Source of the DNA: Chromatiales bacterium
GTDB lineage: Bacteria > Pseudomonadota > Gammaproteobacteria > Thiohalomonadales > Thiohalomonadaceae
Direction of reading: 5' to 3'
Assembly (NCBI GenBank): GCA_029879245.1
Contig: JAOUQQ010000012.1
Span: 1 to 39,040 of the forward strand
Length of the DNA: 39,040 bases
Part shown: one piece after another, positions 1 to 9,361 of the stretch
How the letters are laid out: each line of letters begins with the position of its first letter
Numbering within the stretch: position 1 is the first letter of the stretch
The notes under the pieces: generated by a model
What the model was told of the DNA's origin: nothing
The model's database searches: none
What the model saw: only the letters and a program-made list of their open reading frames with translations
Translations under genes and position numbers: made by a program

Positions 1-110
1 TGACCGTAAGCCTGATCGCACCTATCGCGATGGAAGAGGGTCTGCGTTTTGCTATCCGTGAGGGTGGTCGTACTGTTGGCGCCGGTGTTGTTTCCAAGAT
101 TATTGAGTAA
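1..110 (+). CDS. tuf: Elongation factor Tu, C-terminal end (partial)
   Basis: The 36 visible codons before the TAA at 108-110 encode the end of EF-Tu domain 3, including the family's closing pattern '[18 protein letters not shown]'. EF-Tu is the GTPase that delivers aminoacyl-tRNA to the ribosome. The 5' part lies outside the window. It sits 6 bp upstream of rpsJ, as in the str-S10 junction of many gammaproteobacteria, so fusA and rpsG/rpsL probably lie further upstream (inference). The first full codon starts at base 3. Confidence 0.95.
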   Translation, partial: TVSLIAPIAMEEGLRFAIREGGRTVGAGVVSKIIE

Positions 111-116
111 TTAATT

Positions 117-428
117 ATGGCAAATCAGCAAATTCGTATCCGTCTCAAGGCCTTTGATCATCGCCTGATCGATCAGTCAGCCCGTGAGATTGTAGAGACC
201 GCAAAGCGTACCGGTGCCCAGGTCAAGGGCCCGATCCCCCTTCCCACCAAGAAGGAGCGCTTTACCGTACTGATTTCACCGCACGTCAACAAGGACGCAC
301 GTGATCAGTATGAGCTGCGTACCCACAAGCGTCTGATGGACATCGTCGACCCGACTGACAAGACGGTCGATGCACTGATGAAACTGGATTTGGCCGCAGG
401 GGTCGACGTCCAGATTAAATTGCAGTAA
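117..428 (+). CDS. rpsJ: 30S ribosomal protein S10 (NusE)
   Basis: This 103-residue protein has the exact length of E. coli S10 and the typical start '[19 protein letters not shown]'. S10 is a head protein of the 30S subunit and, as NusE, links NusG/NusB to RNA polymerase in antitermination. The long loop with '[15 protein letters not shown]' and '[13 protein letters not shown]' is recognisable. The gene starts 6 bp after tuf, so it may be partly co-transcribed with it. It is followed by an unusual 103-bp gap holding a GC-rich hairpin before rplC. Confidence 0.97.
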   Translation: MANQQIRIRLKAFDHRLIDQSAREIVETAKRTGAQVKGPIPLPTKKERFTVLISPHVNKDARDQYELRTHKRLMDIVDPTDKTVDALMKLDLAAGVDVQIKLQ

Positions 429-451
429 GATACGCGTCCTTTTTTATGGTG

Positions 452-488
452 ACCGCCCCGGCCGATCCGGTCGGGGCGGTTGATTTTT
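452..488 (+). terminator. GC-rich hairpin plus short T tract between rpsJ and rplC
   Basis: ACCGCCCCG (452-460) pairs with CGGGGCGGT (472-480), and the inner GCC/GGT bases can partly extend the stem. TGATTTTT follows. It has the form of a weak intrinsic terminator or attenuator placed after the first gene of the S10 operon. The U tract is imperfect, so partial read-through is expected (inference). It could reduce S10-operon transcription or set an mRNA processing end. Confidence 0.6.
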
Positions 489-531
489 AGCACCGGTCAA
501 TCGCAATCGGTGTGATATAGAGGTCAGAATA

Positions 532-1176
532 ATGGCAATAGGTGTTATTGGTCGCAAATGCGGCATGACACGCGTCTTCACTGAAGATGGTGTCTCTGTC
601 CCGGTGACTGTTGTAGAGGTTGAGCCAAATCGTGTTTCACAGGTAAAGACTGTGGACAGTGACGGCTACAACGCCCTGCAGGTGACTGTCGGCAGTCGTC
701 GTACGAACCGTGTCTCCAAACCGATGGCAGGTCATTTCGCCAAAGCGGGTGTAGAGGCAGGTCGGACTGTTATGGAGTTCCGTCTGGCAGATGGTGAAGG
801 CGAAGGTCTCGAGGCTGGTGCTGAGATCAAGGTCGACATCTTTGCAGATGGCCAGATCGTTGATGTGCGCGGTACGACTATCGGTAAGGGTTTTGCCGGT
901 GTTATAAAGCGCCACAACTTCCGCACTCAGGACGCCACCCACGGTAACTCACTCTCCCACCGCGCCCCCGGTTCAATTGGTCAGAACCAGACCCCCGGTC
1001 GTGTATTCAAGGGCAAGAAGATGGGTGGCCATATGGGTAACAAGCAACGTACCGCACAGAATCTTGAAGTCGTTCGCGTCGATGTCGAGCGCAATCTGCT
1101 CCTGATCAAGGGTGCAGTACCCGGCTCTAAGGGTAACGATGTTGTCGTTCTGCCCGCCGTGAAGAGCAAGAAGTAA
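532..1176 (+). CDS. rplC: 50S ribosomal protein L3
   Basis: The protein has 214 residues and starts '[16 protein letters not shown]', as L3 does. L3 is an early assembly protein whose long loop reaches towards the peptidyl transferase centre. The loop motif '[20 protein letters not shown]' is intact; its Gln corresponds to the residue methylated by PrmB in E. coli. It is followed after 12 bp by rplD. A start at 532 after AGAGGTCAG (weak ribosome binding site) is supported by the conserved N-terminus. It is the first gene after the rpsJ-rplC hairpin. Confidence 0.97.
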   Translation: MAIGVIGRKCGMTRVFTEDGVSVPVTVVEVEPNRVSQVKTVDSDGYNALQVTVGSRRTNRVSKPMAGHFAKAGVEAGRTVMEFRLADGEGEGLEAGAEIKVDIFADGQIVDVRGTTIGKGFAGVIKRHNFRTQDATHGNSLSHRAPGSIGQNQTPGRVFKGKKMGGHMGNKQRTAQNLEVVRVDVERNLLLIKGAVPGSKGNDVVVLPAVKSKK

Positions 1177-1188
1177 GGGGGTATGACG

Positions 1189-1809
1189 ATGGAATTAAAG
1201 CTGACAACTGCGACAGGTCGTGCCTCCAAGAGTAGCGTAGAGCTCTCTGACGGCAACTTCGGTCGTGACTTTAACGAGACGCTGGTACACCAGGTGGTTA
1301 CCGCATATATGGCGGCCGCTCGTGCCGGTACCAAGGCGCAGAAGAGTCGCTCTGCCGTAAGCGGTGGCGGTGCCAAGCCGTTCCGCCAGAAGGGCACCGG
1401 CCGCGCGCGTGCCGGTACCATCCGTAGCCCACTGTGGCGTTCAGGTGGTAAGACCTTTGCTGCCGAGCCACGTAGCTATGAGCAGAAGGTGAACAAGAAG
1501 ATGTATCGTGCGGCTATCCGCTCGATTCTCTCTGAGCTGGTGCGCCAGGAGCGTCTGATGGTAGTCGACAAATTTGCCGTCGATGCGCCCAAAACCAAAC
1601 AACTGGCAGAGAAGCTCAAGGCGATGGGTAGCACCAATGCGCTGATCGTCACTGGCAGTGTCGATGACAATCTGTTCCTCTCTGCTCGCAATCTGCCGCA
1701 CGTTGATGTGGTCGAGGCGAAGCGCGTTGACCCGGTTAGCCTGGTGCGTTTCGAGAAGGTCATCATGACCGTTGAAGCGGTTTCTGCTCTGGAGGAGATG
1801 CTGGCATGA
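1189..1809 (+). CDS. rplD: 50S ribosomal protein L4
   Basis: I chose the ATG at 1189 (206 residues, '[10 protein letters not shown]') over the in-frame ATG at 1183. The purine run AAGGGGG at 1175-1181 is well spaced only for the second ATG, and L4 proteins usually begin MEL. L4 binds domain I of 23S rRNA and, in E. coli, represses its own S10 operon. The conserved central stretch '[19 protein letters not shown]' and '[10 protein letters not shown]' are present. The stop overlaps the rplW start (ATGA), indicating translational coupling. Confidence 0.96.
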   Translation: MELKLTTATGRASKSSVELSDGNFGRDFNETLVHQVVTAYMAAARAGTKAQKSRSAVSGGGAKPFRQKGTGRARAGTIRSPLWRSGGKTFAAEPRSYEQKVNKKMYRAAIRSILSELVRQERLMVVDKFAVDAPKTKQLAEKLKAMGSTNALIVTGSVDDNLFLSARNLPHVDVVEAKRVDPVSLVRFEKVIMTVEAVSALEEMLA

Positions 1810-2105
1810 ATGAAGAGCGCCTGATGAAGGTTCTGGTTGCCCCGCTGATCTCCGAGAAGAGCAGCGTAGCGGCCGAAATGAACAACCAGTATGTATTCAA
1901 GGTAACCACCGATGCCACCAAGCCTGAGATTAAGGCTGCCGTTGAGCTGCTGTTCAACGTCAAGGTGGATGCGGTGAACGTTGCCAATATGAAGGGCAAG
2001 ACCAAGCGCTTCGGCCAGAAGATGGGCCGTCGTAGCGATTGGAAGAAGGCTTATATCTCACTGCAGGCAGGTCAGGAAATTGACCTCCTCGGTGGTGCAG
2101 AATAA
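1806..2105 (+). CDS. rplW: 50S ribosomal protein L23
   Basis: This 99-residue protein has the L23 pattern '[14 protein letters not shown]' and '[20 protein letters not shown]'. L23 sits at the exit of the polypeptide tunnel and docks trigger factor and SRP. Its ATG overlaps the TGA of rplD by four bases, so it is likely translated by re-initiation. rplB follows after 11 bp. Length and context are ordinary. Confidence 0.97.
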   Translation: MNEERLMKVLVAPLISEKSSVAAEMNNQYVFKVTTDATKPEIKAAVELLFNVKVDAVNVANMKGKTKRFGQKMGRRSDWKKAYISLQAGQEIDLLGGAE

Positions 2106-2116
2106 GGGAACGACCG

Positions 2117-2944
2117 ATGCCAGTAGTTAAACTGAAACCGACGTCTCCAGGTCGCCGCTTTGTTGTCAGAGTGGTCAACCCCGAGCTTCACAAGGGTGCC
2201 CCGCACGCTCCTCTGGTAGAGAAGAAGAGCAAGAGCGGTGGTCGTAATAACAACGGTCGTATCACCACCCGTCACAAGGGCGGTGGTCACAAGCAGCACT
2301 ACCGTGTGATCGACTTCAAACGTAATAAGGACGGTATCACCGGTATCGTTGAGCGTCTGGAATATGATCCGAACCGCACAGCCAACATCGCCCTGATCAA
2401 GTACCTGGACGGTGAGCGCCGCTACATCATCGCCCCCAAGGGTATCTCCGCTGGCGATGAGGTGATGAGTGGCTCCGGTTCTGCAATCAAAGCCGGTAAC
2501 TGCATGTCGCTGCGTGATGTTCCGGTGGGTAGCACCGTTCACTGTATCGAGCTGAAGCCCGGTAAGGGTGCGCAGCTGGCGCGTAGTGCTGGTGCCTCCG
2601 CGCAGCTGGTGGCCCGCGAAGGTGCGCACGCTACCCTGCGTCTGCGCTCTGGTGAGATGCGTAAGGTGCTCTCAGACTGCCGTGCCGTGATCGGTGAGGT
2701 GAGCAACTCTGAGCACAATCTGACCAAGCTGGGTAAGGCCGGTGCACAACGCTGGCGTGGTGTGCGTCCTACCGTACGTGGTGTGGCGATGAACCCGGTT
2801 GATCACCCGCACGGTGGTGGTGAGGGCCGTACCTCCGGTGGTCGTCACCCGGTCAGCCCATGGGGTGTCCCGACCAAGGGTCACAAGACTCGTAAAAACA
2901 AGCGTACCGACGGCATGATCGTTCGTCGTCGTAAACAGAAGTAA
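2117..2944 (+). CDS. rplB: 50S ribosomal protein L2
   Basis: At 275 residues it matches E. coli L2 (273). L2 stabilises 23S rRNA near the peptidyl transferase centre and bridges the subunits. The signature '[20 protein letters not shown]' near residue 220-240, with the functionally important His, is intact, as is the N-terminal KPTSPGRR. The start has AAGGGA upstream (2104-2109). The C-terminal tail is rich in Lys/Arg, as usual. Confidence 0.97.
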   Translation: MPVVKLKPTSPGRRFVVRVVNPELHKGAPHAPLVEKKSKSGGRNNNGRITTRHKGGGHKQHYRVIDFKRNKDGITGIVERLEYDPNRTANIALIKYLDGERRYIIAPKGISAGDEVMSGSGSAIKAGNCMSLRDVPVGSTVHCIELKPGKGAQLARSAGASAQLVAREGAHATLRLRSGEMRKVLSDCRAVIGEVSNSEHNLTKLGKAGAQRWRGVRPTVRGVAMNPVDHPHGGGEGRTSGGRHPVSPWGVPTKGHKTRKNKRTDGMIVRRRKQK

Positions 2945-2959
2945 GAGAGGGCGAAATAG

Positions 2960-3232
2960 ATGCCACGCTCAATTAAGAAAGGGCCGTTTATCGACCACCA
3001 TCTGGCGAAAAAGGTTACGGCTGCCGTTGAGGCCAATGACCGTCGCCCGATCAAGACCTGGTCGCGTCGTTCCATGATCATGCCTGAAATGGTAGGGCTC
3101 ACCATCGCTGTTCATAATGGCCGTCAGCATGTACCTGTGCTGGTCAATGAGCAGATGGTAGGTCACAAGCTGGGTGAGTTCGCTCCCACCCGCACCTATA
3201 AGGGTCACGTTGCCGACAAGAAGGCAAGGTAA
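2960..3232 (+). CDS. rpsS: 30S ribosomal protein S19
   Basis: The 90-residue protein begins '[19 protein letters not shown]' and carries '[20 protein letters not shown]' and '[16 protein letters not shown]', all typical of S19. S19 forms a dimer with S13 in the 30S head and contacts the A-site finger. It lies 15 bp after rplB and 12 bp before rplV in the normal S10-operon order. Confidence 0.97.
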   Translation: MPRSIKKGPFIDHHLAKKVTAAVEANDRRPIKTWSRRSMIMPEMVGLTIAVHNGRQHVPVLVNEQMVGHKLGEFAPTRTYKGHVADKKAR

Positions 3233-3244
3233 GGGGATAAGAAT

Positions 3245-3577
3245 ATGGAAACTACAGCCAAACTGTCATATGCCCGTATCTCTGCGCAGAAGTGTCGTCT
3301 GGTCGCTGATCAGGTGCGCGGTCTGCCGGTAGAGCAAGCCCTGCAGATCCTCGCCTTCAGCCCTAAGAAGGCCGCCGCGCTGGTGAAGAAGGTGCTGGAG
3401 TCGGCCATCGCCAACGCTGAACACAACGATGGCGCCGACATCGACGAGTTGAAGGTCTCCCGGATCTATGTCGACCAGGGCCCAACCCTGAAGCGTATGC
3501 GTGCCCGTGCCAAGGGTCGCGGTACCCGTATTCTCAAGCGTACCAGCCACATCACTGTGGCCGTTGCCGAAAAGTAA
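3245..3577 (+). CDS. rplV: 50S ribosomal protein L22
   Basis: The 110-residue length equals E. coli L22. '[20 protein letters not shown]' opens the protein, and the beta-hairpin that lines the exit tunnel is visible as '[20 protein letters not shown]'. Changes in that loop give macrolide resistance in other bacteria; none is obvious here. The next gene, rpsC, starts 13 bp downstream. Confidence 0.97.
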   Translation: METTAKLSYARISAQKCRLVADQVRGLPVEQALQILAFSPKKAAALVKKVLESAIANAEHNDGADIDELKVSRIYVDQGPTLKRMRARAKGRGTRILKRTSHITVAVAEK

Positions 3578-3590
3578 GAGAGAGGCCGAA

Positions 3591-4265
3591 ATGGGACAGA
3601 AAGTTCATCCAACAGGTATCCGTCTTGGTATTACCAAAGACTGGACCTCAAAGTGGTACGCCGACTCCAGGAATTACGGGGAGTATCTGCACACCGATCT
3701 GAAGGTGCGTGAGTATCTGCAGAAGAAACTGGCAGCAGCCTCTATCAGCCGTATTCAGATCGAGCGCCCGGCCAACAATGCCCGTATTACCATCCACAGT
3801 GCCCGCCCCGGCCTGGTGATCGGAAAGAAGGGTGAGGATATCGAGCGTCTGCGCAACGATGTATCCAAGATGATGGGTGTGCCGGTGCACATCAACATCG
3901 AGGAGATCCGTAAGCCCGAGCTCGACGCCACTCTGGTAGCGCAGAGCATTGCCCAGCAGCTGGAGAAGCGCATTATGTTCCGCCGCGCTATCAAGCGTGC
4001 GGTTCAGAACGCCATGCGTCTGGGGGCACAGGGCGTGAAGATTAATGCGGGTGGTCGACTTAACGGTGCAGAGATTGCACGTAACGAGTGGGTTCGTGAA
4101 GGCCGCGTGCCGCTGCACACCCTGCGTGCCGATATCGATTATGGCGTCGCCGAAGCGAACACAACCTACGGCATCATCGGTGTCAAGGTGTGGATCTTCA
4201 AGGGCGAGGTATTCGATCAAGCTGATGCCGCGGCTACTGCCGAAGGCGACAAGCCTGCGAAGTAA
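3591..4265 (+). CDS. rpsC: 30S ribosomal protein S3
   Basis: The real start is the ATG at 3591 (224 residues, '[18 protein letters not shown]'); the frame stays open upstream inside rplV but without homology. AGAGAGG (3578-3584) is the ribosome binding site. S3 forms part of the mRNA entry tunnel and has helicase-like activity there with S4 and S5. The KH domain motif '[17 protein letters not shown]' lies near residue 65-82. The C-terminus ends in a short Ala/Lys-rich tail. Confidence 0.96.
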   Translation: MGQKVHPTGIRLGITKDWTSKWYADSRNYGEYLHTDLKVREYLQKKLAAASISRIQIERPANNARITIHSARPGLVIGKKGEDIERLRNDVSKMMGVPVHINIEEIRKPELDATLVAQSIAQQLEKRIMFRRAIKRAVQNAMRLGAQGVKINAGGRLNGAEIARNEWVREGRVPLHTLRADIDYGVAEANTTYGIIGVKVWIFKGEVFDQADAAATAEGDKPAK

Positions 4266-4280
4266 TGGAGTAAATGAGAC

Positions 4281-4694
4281 ATGCTTCAGCCAAAACGTAC
4301 AAAATTCCGCAAGGTGCAGAAGGGTCGCAACCGCGGCCTGGCGCAGACCGGCAACAAGGTAAGCTTCGGCGAGTACGGACTTAAGTCCCTAGAACGCGGT
4401 CGTATTACCTCTCGTCAGATCGAGGCTGCACGTCGTGCCATGACCCGTCACGTCAAGCGTGGCGGTAAGATCTGGATTCGTATCTTCCCCGATAAGCCGA
4501 TCACTGAGAAGCCTCTTGAGGTTCGTCAGGGTAAGGGTAAGGGTAACGTGGAGTACTGGGTAGCCCAGATTCAGCCCGGTCGTATGCTCTATGAGATGCA
4601 GGGCGTACCGGAAGAACTGGCGCGCGAAGCGTTCAAGCTTGCAGCAGCTAAGCTACCGGTTAAAACCACCTTCGTAACTCGGACGGTGCTGTGA
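4281..4694 (+). CDS. rplP: 50S ribosomal protein L16
   Basis: This 137-residue protein starts '[19 protein letters not shown]' and contains '[20 protein letters not shown]', as L16 does. L16 binds 23S rRNA helices at the A site and is needed late in 50S assembly. The Arg in 'PLEVRQGKG' corresponds to the one hydroxylated by RoxA (YcfD) in E. coli. The stop TGA shares its last base with the ATG of rpmC, so translation is probably coupled. Confidence 0.97.
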   Translation: MLQPKRTKFRKVQKGRNRGLAQTGNKVSFGEYGLKSLERGRITSRQIEAARRAMTRHVKRGGKIWIRIFPDKPITEKPLEVRQGKGKGNVEYWVAQIQPGRMLYEMQGVPEELAREAFKLAAAKLPVKTTFVTRTVL

Positions 4695-4885
4695 TGAAAG
4701 CTAGTGAACTTAAAGATAAGAGCGTCGAAGAGCTGAACAATGAGCTCAAGGCTAAACTGCGTGAGCAGTTCAATCTTCGTATGCAGAAGGGGACTGGCCA
4801 GCTGGCTCAGCCCCATCGTGTTAGTCAGGTCCGTCGTGACATTGCACGCATTAAGACCGTTTTGAACCAGAAGGCTGAAAAATGA
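4694..4885 (+). CDS. rpmC: 50S ribosomal protein L29
   Basis: I take the ATG at 4694 (63 residues, '[14 protein letters not shown]') rather than the GTG just before it at 4691, because L29 homologues begin MKA and the ATG overlaps the rplP stop (TGATG). L29 is a helical hairpin near the tunnel exit, beside L23. The motif '[16 protein letters not shown]' is typical. The end overlaps the rpsQ start by ATGA. Confidence 0.96.
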   Translation: MKASELKDKSVEELNNELKAKLREQFNLRMQKGTGQLAQPHRVSQVRRDIARIKTVLNQKAEK

Positions 4886-5142
4886 GCGAGCAAGGCACAA
4901 ATACTCGTACCGTTATCGGTCGTGTGATCAGCGACAAGATGGACAAGACCATCACTGTCCTGGTTGAGCGCAAAGTGGCGCACCCGATCTATGGTAAGTA
5001 TGTAAAACGTTCCACCAAGCTGCACGCACACGACGAGCAGAACGAGTGCAACATGGGTGATACGGTCTCCATTGAGGAGTGCCGTCCTATTTCTAAATCC
5101 AAGTCTTGGCGTCTGGTCAAGGTTCTGGAGAAGGCCAGCTAA
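4882..5142 (+). CDS. rpsQ: 30S ribosomal protein S17
   Basis: The protein has 86 residues with the S17 signature '[19 protein letters not shown]' and '[20 protein letters not shown]'. S17 is an early-binding OB-fold protein of the 30S body. It is the last gene of the S10 operon here: a hairpin and a candidate promoter follow before rplN. The ATG overlaps the rpmC stop. Confidence 0.97.
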   Translation: MSEQGTNTRTVIGRVISDKMDKTITVLVERKVAHPIYGKYVKRSTKLHAHDEQNECNMGDTVSIEECRPISKSKSWRLVKVLEKAS

Positions 5143-5173
5143 CTAGCTGACTTTATCTTGCTGGAAACAGCGT

Positions 5174-5201
5174 AAAGCCCAGGACAAAAGGCTTGGGCTT
5201 T
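5174..5201 (+). terminator. Hairpin after rpsQ (end of S10 operon)
   Basis: AAAGCCCA (5174-5181) pairs perfectly with TGGGCTTT (5194-5201) around a 12-base loop. Only CCGTCGTTT follows, so it is a weak intrinsic terminator at best. Its position at the S10/spc operon boundary makes a partial terminator plausible. The 3' arm overlaps the -35 element of the candidate spc promoter. Confidence 0.5.
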
Positions 5202-5221
5202 CCGTCGTTTAGTGGTATTAT
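5193..5221 (+). promoter_or_regulatory. Candidate spc operon promoter upstream of rplN
   Basis: TTGGGC (5193-5198), a 17-bp spacer, then TATTAT (5216-5221, five of six matches to the -10 consensus). The predicted start lies near 5228, about 50 bp before the rplN ATG. E. coli also has a promoter (Pspc) directly upstream of rplN. The -35 is poor and lies in the 3' arm of the preceding hairpin. Confidence 0.45.
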
Positions 5222-5278
5222 CTCGCGCCCTTGAGATGGCGCTGTTGCCAGTTAATTGATTGTGCGGAGAGTTTTTCC

Positions 5279-5647
5279 ATGATTCAGATGCAGACACGAC
5301 TGGATGTGGCTGATAACAGCGGAGCCCGCGTTGTCCAGTGCATCAAGGTGCTTGGCGGTTCACATCGCCGTTACGCCGGTATTGGTGACATTATTAAGGT
5401 TAGCGTAAAAGAGGCTATCCCACGCGGTAAGGTCAAAAAAGGTGATGTCTACAACGCCGTTGTAGTTCGCACCCGTAAGGGTGTACGCCGCGCCGATGGT
5501 TCGCTGATCCGTTTTGACGGTAATGCGGCAGTGCTGTTGAACAATAAGCTGGAGCCGATCGGTACCCGTATCTTTGGTCCTGTGACCCGTGAGCTGCGTG
5601 GTGATCGCTTCATGAAGATCATTTCTCTGGCACCTGAAGTGCTGTAA
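5279..5647 (+). CDS. rplN: 50S ribosomal protein L14
   Basis: The true start is ATG 5279 (122 residues, '[17 protein letters not shown]'), preceded by CGGAGAG; upstream in-frame residues have no L14 homology. L14 lies at the subunit interface, contacts 16S helix 14 and is the docking site of the silencing factor RsfS. '[20 protein letters not shown]' is the family signature. It is the first gene of the spc operon. Confidence 0.97.
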   Translation: MIQMQTRLDVADNSGARVVQCIKVLGGSHRRYAGIGDIIKVSVKEAIPRGKVKKGDVYNAVVVRTRKGVRRADGSLIRFDGNAAVLLNNKLEPIGTRIFGPVTRELRGDRFMKIISLAPEVL

Positions 5648-5664
5648 GGCGAAGAGAGACTAAG

Positions 5665-5985
5665 ATGCGTAAGTTAAAGAAAGGTGACGAGGTAATCGTC
5701 CTTACCGGTAAAGATAAAGGTAAGCGTGGCACTATTAATCAGGTCATCATTGAGAATGATCGCGTGATTGTTGGTGGCATTAACATGGTGAAGAAGCACC
5801 AGAAGCCCAACCCAGCAATGGGTGCGCCTGGCGGTATCGTCGAGAAGGAGATGCCACTGCATCTCTCCAACGTTGCCATCTTTAACGCCGCTACTGGTAA
5901 GGCCGATCGTGTCGGTATCAAGACGCTTGAAGATGGACGCAAGGTGCGTATCTTCAAGTCCAATAACGAAGCAATTGATGCTTAA
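5665..5985 (+). CDS. rplX: 50S ribosomal protein L24
   Basis: The 106-residue protein begins with the KOW motif '[20 protein letters not shown]'. L24 is one of the first proteins to bind 23S rRNA and initiates 50S assembly. '[20 protein letters not shown]' and '[12 protein letters not shown]' are typical. It stands 17 bp after rplN and 14 bp before rplE. In E. coli the rplX-rplE region holds the S8 repressor site; I could not confirm one here by eye. Confidence 0.97.
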   Translation: MRKLKKGDEVIVLTGKDKGKRGTINQVIIENDRVIVGGINMVKKHQKPNPAMGAPGGIVEKEMPLHLSNVAIFNAATGKADRVGIKTLEDGRKVRIFKSNNEAIDA

Positions 5986-5999
5986 GTTGGGTTAAGAAG

Positions 6000-6539
6000 A
6001 TGGCTAGACTGCAAGATTTCTACCGCGATGAAGTGGTAAACAAGCTGAAAGAAGAGTTGAAGCTTGAGAACGTAATGGAGGTGCCGCGCATCACCAAGAT
6101 CACCCTGAATATGGGTGTGGGTGAGGCCGCCGCCGACAAGAAGGTGCTGGAGCACGCTGTGGCGGATCTGACCAAGATCGCCGGTCAGAAGCCGATCATC
6201 ACCAAGGCTCGCAAGTCGGTAGCTGGTTTCAAGATACGTGAGGGTTGGCCGATTGGTTGTAAGGTGACCCTGCGTCGTGAGCGTATGTATGAGTTTCTCG
6301 ATCGCCTGGTCAATGTTTCGATCCCGCGTATCCGTGATTTCCGTGGTTTGAGTGCCAAGTCTTTTGATGGTCGTGGTAACTACAGCATGGGCGTGAAGGA
6401 GCAGATCATCTTCCCCGAGATTGACTACGACAAGATCGACAAGCTGCGTGGACTGGATATTACCATTACCACCACCGCGAAGAATGATGACGAGGCCCGT
6501 GCACTGCTCCGGGCTTTCAACTTCCCGCTCAAAGGTTAA
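6000..6539 (+). CDS. rplE: 50S ribosomal protein L5
   Basis: At 179 residues it equals E. coli L5. '[19 protein letters not shown]' and '[20 protein letters not shown]' are family motifs. L5 binds 5S rRNA with L18 and L25 in the central protuberance and contacts S13 across the bridge. AAGAAG precedes the ATG. Confidence 0.97.
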   Translation: MARLQDFYRDEVVNKLKEELKLENVMEVPRITKITLNMGVGEAAADKKVLEHAVADLTKIAGQKPIITKARKSVAGFKIREGWPIGCKVTLRRERMYEFLDRLVNVSIPRIRDFRGLSAKSFDGRGNYSMGVKEQIIFPEIDYDKIDKLRGLDITITTTAKNDDEARALLRAFNFPLKG

Positions 6540-6548
6540 GGAGTAGTC

Positions 6549-6854
6549 ATGGCTAAGGTATCTATGGTTGAGCGTGAGAAAAAGCGCGCCAAACTGGTCA
6601 AGAAGTATGCTGCCAAGCGCGCAGCTATTAAGACCCAGATGAAGAATCCTGAGTTGAGCATGGATGAACTTGAGGCACTGGTGGTTCAGCTGCAAAAGCT
6701 GCCACGTGACTCCAGTCCGGTACGCAAGCGTAACCGCTGTAACCTGACCGGTCGTCCTCACGGCTTTTATCGTAAATTCGGCCTTGGCCGTAACAAGCTG
6801 CGCGAAGCTGCAATGCGTGGTGATGTACCCGGCCTGCGTAAGGCAAGCTGGTAG
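6549..6854 (+). CDS. rpsN: 30S ribosomal protein S14 (zinc-independent type)
   Basis: The 101-residue length and '[20 protein letters not shown]' with '[19 protein letters not shown]' show the long, zinc-free (C-) S14 type. There is no CxxC pair; only one Cys is present. S14 completes the 30S head near S3 and S10. This contrasts with the zinc-ribbon S4 and L36 in the same window. Confidence 0.96.
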   Translation: MAKVSMVEREKKRAKLVKKYAAKRAAIKTQMKNPELSMDELEALVVQLQKLPRDSSPVRKRNRCNLTGRPHGFYRKFGLGRNKLREAAMRGDVPGLRKASW

Positions 6855-6900
6855 TAAGCGTCGGCAACGACATTATTTAATAGTTTAGGAGCATAACCGC

Positions 6901-7296
6901 ATGAGCATGACTGATCCTGTTGCAGATATGCTTACCCGTATTCGTAACGGGTTATCTGCAAACAAGACAGAGGTAACCATGCCTCTGTCTAAGGTGAAGG
7001 TGTCGATCGCCCAGGTCCTGAAGGACGAGGGTTATATCGGTGACTTCACTTCTGGGGATATCGATGGCAAGCCGGCGCTCACCATTACCCTTAAGTACTA
7101 CCAGGGCAAGCCCGTGATCGAGACGATCAAGCGTGTGAGCCGCCCTGGTTTGCGTGTCTATAAGGGTAAGGATGAGCTGCCCAAGGTACTTGGTGGCCTC
7201 GGTATCGCAATTGTTTCTACCTCCGCTGGTGTAATGACCGACCGTGCTGCGCGCAAGGGTGGTCACGGTGGTGAAGTTATCTGCACCGTAGCCTAA
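6901..7296 (+). CDS. rpsH: 30S ribosomal protein S8
   Basis: The 131-residue protein starts '[20 protein letters not shown]' and ends with '[15 protein letters not shown]', both S8 signatures. S8 binds the central domain of 16S rRNA and in E. coli represses the spc operon. TTAGGAG at 6884-6890 is the ribosome binding site. The 46-bp gap from rpsN is the longest inside this operon segment and may be an mRNA structure or processing site (inference). Confidence 0.97.
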   Translation: MSMTDPVADMLTRIRNGLSANKTEVTMPLSKVKVSIAQVLKDEGYIGDFTSGDIDGKPALTITLKYYQGKPVIETIKRVSRPGLRVYKGKDELPKVLGGLGIAIVSTSAGVMTDRAARKGGHGGEVICTVA

Positions 7297-7309
7297 GGGG
7301 TAGTGAGAG

Positions 7310-7840
7310 ATGTCTAGAGTACTGAAAGAGATTGCGATCCCCTCTGGTGTAACCGTTGCGGTTAGTGGCCAGAATATCGATGTTAAAGGTCCCAAGGGTA
7401 ACCTCAGTCATGAGGTGCATGCACTGGTAGAGATCAAGCAGGAGGGCGATGCGGTAGCGTTTGCTCCCCGTGAAGCAGGCAAGCCTGCGCTGGCTTTGAC
7501 CGGTACCACACGTGCGATGATGAATAACCTGATCACTGGTGTTACCGCAGGCTTTGAGAAGAAGCTGGAGCTGGTAGGTGTTGGTTATCGTGCGCAGGCC
7601 CAGGGTAATGTGCTGAACCTGACACTGGGCTTTTCGCACCCGGTCAGTCATCAGATGCCCGAGGGTGTTACTTGTGAGACCCCAAGTCAGACCGAGATAT
7701 TGATCAGGGGTATCGACAAGCAGAAAGTTGGGCAGGTTGCCGCCGATGTTCGCGGTTATCGTCCGCCGGAACCTTACAAGGGCAAAGGTGTGCGCTACTC
7801 AGGTGAGCGCATTGTCCGTAAGGAAGCGAAGAAGAAATAG
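7310..7840 (+). CDS. rplF: 50S ribosomal protein L6
   Basis: This 176-residue protein has the two L6 domains: the N-terminal '[20 protein letters not shown]' and the C-terminal '[20 protein letters not shown]'. L6 lies at the base of the L7/L12 stalk near the sarcin-ricin loop. Length is the same as in E. coli (177). It follows rpsH after 13 bp. Confidence 0.97.
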   Translation: MSRVLKEIAIPSGVTVAVSGQNIDVKGPKGNLSHEVHALVEIKQEGDAVAFAPREAGKPALALTGTTRAMMNNLITGVTAGFEKKLELVGVGYRAQAQGNVLNLTLGFSHPVSHQMPEGVTCETPSQTEILIRGIDKQKVGQVAADVRGYRPPEPYKGKGVRYSGERIVRKEAKKK

Positions 7841-7851
7841 GGTTATCACCG

Positions 7852-8211
7852 ATGATGAAATCGAAAAAAGTAAGTCGTTTGCGTCGCGCCGCCCGTGGTC
7901 GTGCAAAGATTCGTTCGCTAGGTGTACACCGTCTGTGTATCAATCGTACCCCGCGTCACATCTATGCACAGCTGATCGCCCCTACCGGTTCACAAGTATT
8001 GGCTAGCGCCTCTACCGTCGAGGCAGGCGTCAAGTCGGGTGTAAAGTACACCGGAAACGCCGAGGCCGCTGCTGCTGTCGGTAAACTAATCGCCGAGAAG
8101 GCAAAGGCCGCTGGTATCACCAAGGTGGCGTTTGACCGTTCAGGTTACAAATATCATGGTCGTGTGAAGGCTCTTGCTGATGCCGCTCGCGAGAATGGTC
8201 TGGAATTCTAA
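7852..8211 (+). CDS. rplR: 50S ribosomal protein L18
   Basis: The 119-residue protein carries '[19 protein letters not shown]' and the ending '[20 protein letters not shown]', which identify L18. L18 carries 5S rRNA into the central protuberance. Two adjacent ATG codons (7852 and 7855) could serve as start; the product differs by one Met. Homology does not decide between them. Confidence 0.96.
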   Translation: MMKSKKVSRLRRAARGRAKIRSLGVHRLCINRTPRHIYAQLIAPTGSQVLASASTVEAGVKSGVKYTGNAEAAAAVGKLIAEKAKAAGITKVAFDRSGYKYHGRVKALADAARENGLEF

Positions 8212-8222
8212 GGGTTAAGGTT

Positions 8223-8732
8223 ATGGCTGGATTTGATAATTCACAGAGCACCGATGGCTTGATCGAGAAGCTGGTTGGTGTAAATCGTGTTGCCAAGACC
8301 GTAAAGGGTGGCCGCATCTTCTCCTTCTCTGCCCTGACTGTAGTGGGTGATGGTGAGGGTAACGTCGGTTTTGGTACCGGTAAAGCCCGCGAGGTTCCTG
8401 CCGCGATTCAGAAGGCGATGGAAGAGGCGCGTCGTAACATGCGCAAGGTACACATTACCAAGACTGGTTCGCTGCAATATGCGGTAACCGCACGTCACGG
8501 TGCTGCCAAGGTTTACATGCAGCCCGCCTCTGAGGGTACTGGTGTAATCGCCGGTGGCGCGATGCGTGCAGTGCTTGAAGCGGCTGGCGTACATAACGTA
8601 CTGGCAAAGTGTATCGGTAGCAGCAATCCGATTAACGTAGTTCGTGCCACCATGAATGGCCTGACCTCACTCTCCTCTCCTGAGGAAGTGGCGGCCAAGC
8701 GTGGTAAGAGCGTAGAAGAGATTCTGGACTAA
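8223..8732 (+). CDS. rpsE: 30S ribosomal protein S5
   Basis: The 169-residue protein has the S5 N-terminal double-stranded RNA-binding fold ('[20 protein letters not shown]') and the C-terminal '[20 protein letters not shown]'. S5 helps decode accurately and lines the mRNA entry with S3 and S4. The loop around '[10 protein letters not shown]', where spectinomycin resistance changes occur in E. coli, looks wild type. rpmD begins 3 bp after its stop. Confidence 0.97.
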   Translation: MAGFDNSQSTDGLIEKLVGVNRVAKTVKGGRIFSFSALTVVGDGEGNVGFGTGKAREVPAAIQKAMEEARRNMRKVHITKTGSLQYAVTARHGAAKVYMQPASEGTGVIAGGAMRAVLEAAGVHNVLAKCIGSSNPINVVRATMNGLTSLSSPEEVAAKRGKSVEEILD

Positions 8733-8735
8733 GCC

Positions 8736-8924
8736 ATGGCTGAGAAGAAGATGATCAAGGTAAAGCTGGTGCGAAGCGTCAATGGACGCCTCGCCTCGCA
8801 CAAGGCCTGTGTTTCAGGTCTTGGGCTGCGTCGTATGCACCAGACTGTCGAAGTTGAGGATACCCCATGCACTCGCGGCATGATCAATAAGGTGTCCTAC
8901 ATGGTTAAGGTTTTGGAGGACTGA
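8736..8924 (+). CDS. rpmD: 50S ribosomal protein L30
   Basis: The small 62-residue protein has '[19 protein letters not shown]' and '[21 protein letters not shown]', the L30 pattern. L30 binds 23S rRNA domain II. It lies between rpsE (3 bp) and rplO (1 bp), so translation is probably coupled on both sides. Confidence 0.96.
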   Translation: MAEKKMIKVKLVRSVNGRLASHKACVSGLGLRRMHQTVEVEDTPCTRGMINKVSYMVKVLED

Positions 8925-8925
8925 C

Positions 8926-9360
8926 ATGCGTCTCAATACTCTCAAGTCTGCACCCGGTGCTCGCAAGAGCGGTAAACGCGTAGGACGTGGTATTGGCTCT
9001 GGCCTGGGCAAGACCGCTGGCCGTGGACACAAGGGTCAGAAATCTCGTTCCGGTGGTTTTCACAAGGTCGGTTTCGAGGGCGGTCAGATGCCGCTGCAGC
9101 GCCGCCTGCCGAAGGTGGGTTTCACTTCGCGCGTAGGCCGTACTACTGATCAGATTCGCCTCCACGAACTGGCACTGTGCGAGGGAGATGTGATTGATCT
9201 GGTAGCATTGAAGGCGGCCAACTTGATCCGTCAGGACATCAAGCGTGTGAAAGTTATCGCCTCAGGTAAGATCGAGAAGGCTGTTACCGTGCGTGGTCTC
9301 GGTGTTACCGCCGGTGCTAAGAGTGCCATTGAAGCGGCTGGCGGCAAGGTAGAAGAGTAA
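8926..9360 (+). CDS. rplO: 50S ribosomal protein L15
   Basis: This 144-residue protein starts '[20 protein letters not shown]', and its Gly/Arg-rich tail '[20 protein letters not shown]' is the L15 hallmark. L15 threads through 23S rRNA and acts late in assembly. GGAGGA at 8915-8920 is a strong ribosome binding site lying inside the end of rpmD. secY follows after one base. Confidence 0.97.
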   Translation: MRLNTLKSAPGARKSGKRVGRGIGSGLGKTAGRGHKGQKSRSGGFHKVGFEGGQMPLQRRLPKVGFTSRVGRTTDQIRLHELALCEGDVIDLVALKAANLIRQDIKRVKVIASGKIEKAVTVRGLGVTAGAKSAIEAAGGKVEE

Positions 9361-9361
9361 A

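Noticed and set aside
2072-2629. Minus-strand open frame opposite rplB
   Set aside because: Same reason: antisense to a highly conserved gene, with no ribosome binding site or family motif.
5982-6761. Long minus-strand open frame (259 codons) opposite rplE/rpsN
   Set aside because: It is antisense to two conserved genes, has no recognisable protein features, and is a by-product of their codon bias.
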